Shown piece after piece: positions 60,666 through 64,000 of a stretch of 64,000 nucleotides of DNA. Position numbers and translations under genes: made by a program. Each line of letters begins with the position of its first letter. The stretch's first letter is position 1. The notes under the pieces were generated by a model. It searched no databases and was not told the DNA's origin. It worked only from the letters and a program-made list of their open reading frames with translations. Location of the stretch: the NCBI RefSeq assembly GCF_002233675.1, contig NZ_NMUQ01000001.1, positions 2,709,356 to 2,773,355 of the forward strand, written 5' to 3'. Origin of the DNA: Paenibacillus herberti. GTDB lineage: Bacteria; Bacillota; Bacilli; Paenibacillales; Paenibacillaceae.

Positions 60666-61421
60666 TTACACTCCGATCAAACGGACGCCTGCATTCTCGT
60701 ATTTAAGCGCGACGTACTCATCCATCGATGCATCTGTAATGATACAATCAATTTCGCTTAATTCGGCAAACGTAATTAGCGCTCCCCGGTCGAACTTGCT
60801 ATGATCGGCGAGACAAATTACGGTTTTTGCGCATTCCATATATAATCTTTTCAAAGCGGCCAGCTCTTCTGTAAAAATCGTCAAGCCGTATTCGAGATGA
60901 ATTCCGGTCGTAGAAAGGAACAGCTTGTGAACGTTCAACTTGCGGATCCATTCGCTCGATTCCGTACCGATAAGCAGATTTTTTCGGCGGTAGCCGCCAG
61001 CCACGATAAGCCGAATCTGATCTTTAAGCGTAAGCTCGCGGATAATGAGCAGATCGTTGGTTAGCACTGTAATCGGCATATTGGGCAGCCTTTTGGCCAC
61101 TTCCAGCGTTGTGCTTCCCGCATCAAGCGCGATGATGTCGTCGGGTTCAATCATGGCGACAGCCTTGTCGGCAATCGCTGCCTTCTCTTTTTGGCGCTTA
61201 ATATTCGGTATTTGAATCGGCAGAAGGCTGTCTTCCCCCGTCGATTCCATCACCGCCCCACCATGAATGCGGCGAAGCAGTCCCTTTTCTTCCAGCTTCT
61301 CAAGATCCTCGCGGACTGTCTTTTCCGTTACCTTGAATTGCTCGCTAAGCTCCGATACTTTAACGCTGCCCCGCTGCTCCAACTGCTCGATAATATGCCG
61401 ATGACGATCTGCCGCAAGCAT
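60666..61421 (-). CDS. DeoR-family transcriptional regulator of the kdu operon
   Basis: The 251 residues comprise a DeoR helix-turn-helix (SVKVSELSEQFKVTEKTVRE, residues about 19-38), the RRIHGGAV motif and an isomerase-like sugar-phosphate effector domain with DAGSTTLEVAKRL and KFDRGALI. It lies between kduI (5 bp gap) and kduD (22 bp gap), so it is co-transcribed with the genes it probably represses. The inverted repeat TGTTCGA/TCGAACA upstream of kduI is its candidate operator. The effector is unknown, probably a phosphorylated keto-deoxy sugar. Confidence 0.9.
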   Translation of the reverse strand: MLAADRHRHIIEQLEQRGSVKVSELSEQFKVTEKTVREDLEKLEEKGLLRRIHGGAVMESTGEDSLLPIQIPNIKRQKEKAAIADKAVAMIEPDDIIALDAGSTTLEVAKRLPNMPITVLTNDLLIIRELTLKDQIRLIVAGGYRRKNLLIGTESSEWIRKLNVHKLFLSTTGIHLEYGLTIFTEELAALKRLYMECAKTVICLADHSKFDRGALITFAELSEIDCIITDASMDEYVALKYENAGVRLIGV

Positions 61422-61426
61422 AGCTA

Positions 61427-62260
61427 CTACCTCAACCCTTTCATGGGAATAAACTCTTGGTCTGAAAATGTATAGTTCTCGCCGGCCATCGCCCAGCAGA
61501 ACGAATAATTGCTCGTCCCCGCTCCAGAGTGAATCGACCAGGGTGGAGAAAGAACCGCTTGCTCGTTCTCAGCAACTAGATGTCTCGTTTCAGCGGGCTC
61601 GCCCATCATATGGAATATGCGGGCGTCATCGTTCAAATCAAAGTACAGATACGCCTCCATGCGGCGGTCATGCACATGAGCCGGCATCGTATTCCAGACG
61701 CTTCCCGGCTTTAATGTCGTTACGCCAAGCATCAGCTGGCAGCTCTGAATACCGTCCGCATGAATATATTTGTTCAGCACACGCTCATTGGACGTTTCCA
61801 GCGAGCCGAGATGCGTAGGATTTGCTTCTTCCGCCGTCATTTTGCGCGTTGGATACTCGGCATGCGCAGTTGCGGAAACGAGGTAAATTTTCGCGGGATC
61901 GTTTTTGTCCTTACTGGCGATTGTCACGTCCTGCCTGCCTTTTCCTACATAAAGAACATCCAGCTTCGACAGCTCATAAGCTTTGCCATCAACGGCAATA
62001 ACCGCAATGCCGCCGCCGATATGCAGAAAACCAATTTCACGACGCTCCAGAAAATATTCCGTCTGCAACGTTTCCCGATCCTCCAACTTCAGCGCTTCGC
62101 CAACCGGTAACACCCCGCCCACGATAAGACGGTCATAATGGGAATACACCATGTTGATTTTATTCGCTTCGAACAATCCTCCGACAAGAAACTCCTGCCT
62201 CAGACGTTCTGTTGTGTAATGTTTAACATCTGCAGGATTAGTCGTATGACGAATTTCCAT
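61427..62260 (-). CDS. kduI: 5-dehydro-4-deoxy-D-glucuronate isomerase
   Basis: ATG 62260 with AAGGAGG twelve bases upstream gives 277 residues, the normal KduI length; the longer open frame is not supported. The protein is a cupin with the zinc-site region NTMPAHVHDRRMEAYLYFDL and GGGIAVIAVDGKAYEL. It converts the 4-deoxy-5-keto uronate that arises from GH105 products into 2,5-diketo-3-deoxygluconate, the KduD substrate. It is the first gene of the three-gene operon. Confidence 0.94.
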   Translation of the reverse strand: MEIRHTTNPADVKHYTTERLRQEFLVGGLFEANKINMVYSHYDRLIVGGVLPVGEALKLEDRETLQTEYFLERREIGFLHIGGGIAVIAVDGKAYELSKLDVLYVGKGRQDVTIASKDKNDPAKIYLVSATAHAEYPTRKMTAEEANPTHLGSLETSNERVLNKYIHADGIQSCQLMLGVTTLKPGSVWNTMPAHVHDRRMEAYLYFDLNDDARIFHMMGEPAETRHLVAENEQAVLSPPWSIHSGAGTSNYSFCWAMAGENYTFSDQEFIPMKGLR

Positions 62261-62329
62261 GGGAAAATAAGCCTCCTTAGGTTCATACAGGTGCGGTTTA
62301 TGGATGAGCGAACCAATGTGGTTTGTTTT

Positions 62330-62362
62330 TGTTCGATTTATAATAACACACTTTTTCGAACA
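62330..62362. promoter_or_regulatory. Inverted repeat at the kduI promoter
   Basis: TGTTCGA (62330-62336) and TCGAACA (62356-62362) are perfect inverted copies 19 bp apart. A minus-strand -10-like TATTAT/TATAAA lies between them. They are a candidate operator for the DeoR regulator. Confidence 0.5.
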
Positions 62363-62791
62363 TAAAAAGAAGCGCTCCCAAAACAAAAAAGCTCACCAGA
62401 GAAATTATCCCCTAGATGAACTTATACTAGCCGAAACCAAGTCAAACTTTCGTATGAGCGCATCGCTCCACTCATTCATAGCGCAATTGAACATAATGCT
62501 TTATACGGTCAAACGCTGATCATGGTTTGATATCATCAAAACAATAATATCAAAAAAATTTTGAATACGATCGCTAAAAAATTCTAAGACATGAAACAAA
62601 ATCTAGTTTTTCGATTAAGCTTCTACGAGGGATTGGTGGGATCAATCAAGAGCTTTTTCAGAGAAAGGAAGGAATGAACTCTATGCCAGTTTATTCGGAG
62701 ATAGAGATGACTCGCAAGCAATGATACGATGAAATCGGAAATTTCAACAGAATTTGCAGAATCGCTTCCGACCTGTTGATTGTTAACACAA
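62363..62791. other. Gene-free interval between kduI and the tRNA array
   Basis: About 430 bp without a supported gene on either strand. It is AT-rich and shows no repeat, RNA gene or coding bias that I can recognise, apart from the tRNA terminator at its right end. Confidence 0.4.
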
Positions 62792-62827
62792 AAAAAGCTT
62801 CGAGAATGATTCATTCTCGAAGCTTTA
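62792..62827 (-). terminator. Terminator of the tRNA operon
   Basis: AAAGCTTCGAGAATG-ATT-CATTCTCGAAGCTTT is a near-perfect stem, followed on the minus strand by a T-run (TTTTTTTGTG), directly after the last tRNA. Confidence 0.93.
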
Positions 62828-62841
62828 AAAGTTAGGTTTGA

Positions 62842-62924
62842 TGCTGGTAAAGGGACTCGAACCCCCACTCCGTCTCCGGAAGCGGATTTTGAGTCCGCCG
62901 CGTCTGCCATTCCGCCACACCAGC
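62842..62924 (-). tRNA. tRNA-Leu (CAA)
   Basis: Cloverleaf with long variable arm. The anticodon loop CTCAAAA gives anticodon CAA. The acceptor GCTGGTG pairs with TACCAGC. CCA is not encoded. It is the last gene of the array. Confidence 0.95.
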
Positions 62925-62983
62925 ATAATAAAATTCAAGTTTTACTTTAAACAAGCAAGCCATAGAACAATAAGTTCTGCTTG

Positions 62984-63060
62984 TGGCGTGCCCTAAGAGA
63001 TTCGAACTCCTGACCTTTTGATTCGTAGTCAAATGCTCTATCCAGCTGAGCTAAGGGCAC
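62984..63060 (-). tRNA. tRNA-Arg (ACG)
   Basis: Cloverleaf with acceptor GTGCCCT, anticodon loop CTACGAA (ACG) and encoded CCA. It sits between Cys and Leu, a position where the Bacillus subtilis trnD array has no Arg gene. Confidence 0.95.
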
Positions 63061-63073
63061 ACATTAAGCAACA

Positions 63074-63147
63074 TGGAGGCGCCACCCAGACTCGAACTGG
63101 GGGTAGAGCTTTTGCAGAGCTCTGCCTTACCACTTGGCTATGGCGCC
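63074..63147 (-). tRNA. tRNA-Cys (GCA)
   Basis: Acceptor GGCGCCA/TGGCGCC, anticodon loop CTGCAAA (GCA), encoded CCA. Confidence 0.96.
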
Positions 63148-63158
63148 TTAATAAAAAA

Positions 63159-63233
63159 TGGAGCGGAAGACGGGAATCGAACCCGCGACCCTCGCCTTGG
63201 CAAGGCGATGCTCTACCGCTGAGCCACTTCCGC
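63159..63233 (-). tRNA. tRNA-Gly (GCC)
   Basis: Acceptor GCGGAAG, anticodon loop TTGCCAA (GCC), encoded CCA. Confidence 0.96.
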
Positions 63234-63235
63234 AA

Positions 63236-63310
63236 TGGCTGGGGATTCAGGGATCGAACCTGAGAATGACGGAGTCAAAGTCCGTTGCCTTACCGCTTGG
63301 CTAATCCCCA
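63236..63310 (-). tRNA. tRNA-Gln (TTG)
   Basis: Acceptor TGGGGAT/ATCCCCA, anticodon loop CTTTGAC (TTG), encoded CCA. Confidence 0.96.
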
Positions 63311-63317
63311 ATAATAA

Positions 63318-63394
63318 TGGGGCGATCGAGGGGAATTGAACCCCCGAATGCCGGAACCACAATCCGGTGCGTTAACCACTTCGCCACGATCGCC
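63318..63394 (-). tRNA. tRNA-His (GTG)
   Basis: Acceptor GCGATCG with the extra 5' G opposite C73 that marks histidine tRNA. The anticodon loop TTGTGGT gives GTG. CCA is encoded. Confidence 0.96.
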
Positions 63395-63397
63395 ATC

Positions 63398-63471
63398 TGG
63401 CAGGGGCAGCAGGAATTGAACCCACACTAACGGTTTTGGAGACCGTTGTTCTACCCTTAAACTATGCCCCT
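63398..63471 (-). tRNA. tRNA-Trp (CCA)
   Basis: Acceptor AGGGGCA/TGCCCCT, anticodon loop CTCCAAA (CCA), encoded CCA end. Confidence 0.96.
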
Positions 63472-63477
63472 AAAAAC

Positions 63478-63563
63478 TGGTGGAGGATGATGGATTCGAA
63501 CCACCGAACTCGTAAGAGAACAGATTTACAGTCTGCTGCGTTTGGCCACTTCGCTAATCCTCC
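63478..63563 (-). tRNA. tRNA-Tyr (GTA)
   Basis: Class II tRNA with long variable arm. Acceptor GGAGGAT, anticodon loop CTGTAAA (GTA), encoded CCA. Confidence 0.96.
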
Positions 63564-63568
63564 ATGAA

Positions 63569-63644
<76 letters not shown>

Positions 63645-63663
63645 ATACTATTCAGTTGTCATA

Positions 63664-63739
63664 TGGTGGCTCGGGACGGAATCGAACCGCCGACACAAGG
63701 ATTTTCAGTCCTTTGCTCTACCGACTGAGCTACCGAGCC
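63664..63739 (-). tRNA. tRNA-Phe (GAA)
   Basis: Acceptor GGCTCGG, anticodon loop CTGAAAA (GAA), encoded CCA. Confidence 0.96.
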
Positions 63740-63757
63740 TTACATATTCTTAAAAAA

Positions 63758-63834
63758 TGGCGGAGCTGACGGGATTCGAACCCGCGATCTCCTGCGTGAC
63801 AGGCAGGCATGTTAGGCCACTACACCACAGCTCC
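63758..63834 (-). tRNA. tRNA-Asp (GTC)
   Basis: Acceptor GGAGCTG, anticodon loop CTGTCAC (GTC), encoded CCA. Confidence 0.96.
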
Positions 63835-63838
63835 ATAT

Positions 63839-63915
<77 letters not shown>

Positions 63916-63924
63916 GTAGTAAAA

Positions 63925-64000
63925 TGGTGGAAGCTGAGGGGATCGAACCCCCGACCCTCTGCTTGTAAGGCAGATGCTCTCCCAGCTGAGCTAAGCTTCC
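63925..64000 (-). tRNA. tRNA-Val (TAC)
   Basis: Acceptor GGAAGCT, anticodon loop CTTACAA (TAC), encoded CCA. Its 5' base is exactly the last base of the window, so the gene is complete and the array continues to the right. Confidence 0.95.

Overview
The window looks like a chromosome segment of a spore-forming, low-to-mid GC Gram-positive bacterium close to Paenibacillus. The grounds are: an sspI spore-protein gene beside a ysgA-type methyltransferase (the Bacillus pheS neighbourhood), a lytH/yunB sporulation pair, S-layer-homology (SLH) surface proteins, cydABCD, LiaRS/PspA envelope-stress genes, a Bacillus trnD-like tRNA array, strong AGGAGG ribosome sites and many TTG/GTG starts.

Layout. 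1-4022: the integrase end of an integrative element (ICE or prophage) whose remainder lies left of the window: divergent HTH regulators around an operator array, an ImmA-type protease, three small genes and a tyrosine integrase. 4184-10002: LytH-like peptidase, YunB, several small unknowns, an Rrf2 regulator and a GH13 alpha-glucosidase. 10254-11705: an SLH surface protein. 11810-20679: a cobalamin-riboswitch-controlled operon on the minus strand. It encodes a 1426-residue SLH-anchored protein with two alpha/alpha-toroid domains and two DUF4430 (transcobalamin C-terminal-like) domains, a membrane-tethered DUF4430 protein, and a complete ECF transporter (T, fused double ATPase, S). 20809-24350: FusB-type EF-G-binding protein, a netrin-like membrane protein, a small secreted protein and a decayed IS30 element. 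24370-33924: ysgA, a Ktr/Trk potassium regulatory subunit, sspI, an oxidoreductase with a LacI regulator, prfC, zwf, a YwmB-like protein and an Sm-like small protein. 34804-38879: LiaRS with two PspA paralogues and PspC. 39041-46503: two unknown membrane genes and cydABCD with a Rex-like site. 47066-62260: a plant-polysaccharide/unsaturated-uronate cluster (large beta-helix enzyme, unknown toroid protein, GH105, LplB/C-type permeases and lipoprotein, membrane AraC regulator, kduD, DeoR regulator, kduI). 62842-64000: thirteen tRNA genes, continuing to the right.

How the parts work together. The strongest system is the B12 operon. Its riboswitch and attenuator should switch it on when cobalamin is scarce. 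The surface proteins combine the alpha/alpha-toroid and small beta-domain that together form animal intrinsic factor and transcobalamin, and could capture corrinoid at the S-layer and pass it to the ECF transporter. That hand-off is inference; the riboswitch, domains and gene order are visible in the sequence. In the polysaccharide cluster, secreted enzymes would release oligosaccharides, the ABC importer would take them up, GH105 would release unsaturated uronate, and KduI/KduD would convert it towards 2-keto-3-deoxygluconate. The KDG kinase and aldolase are not in the window.
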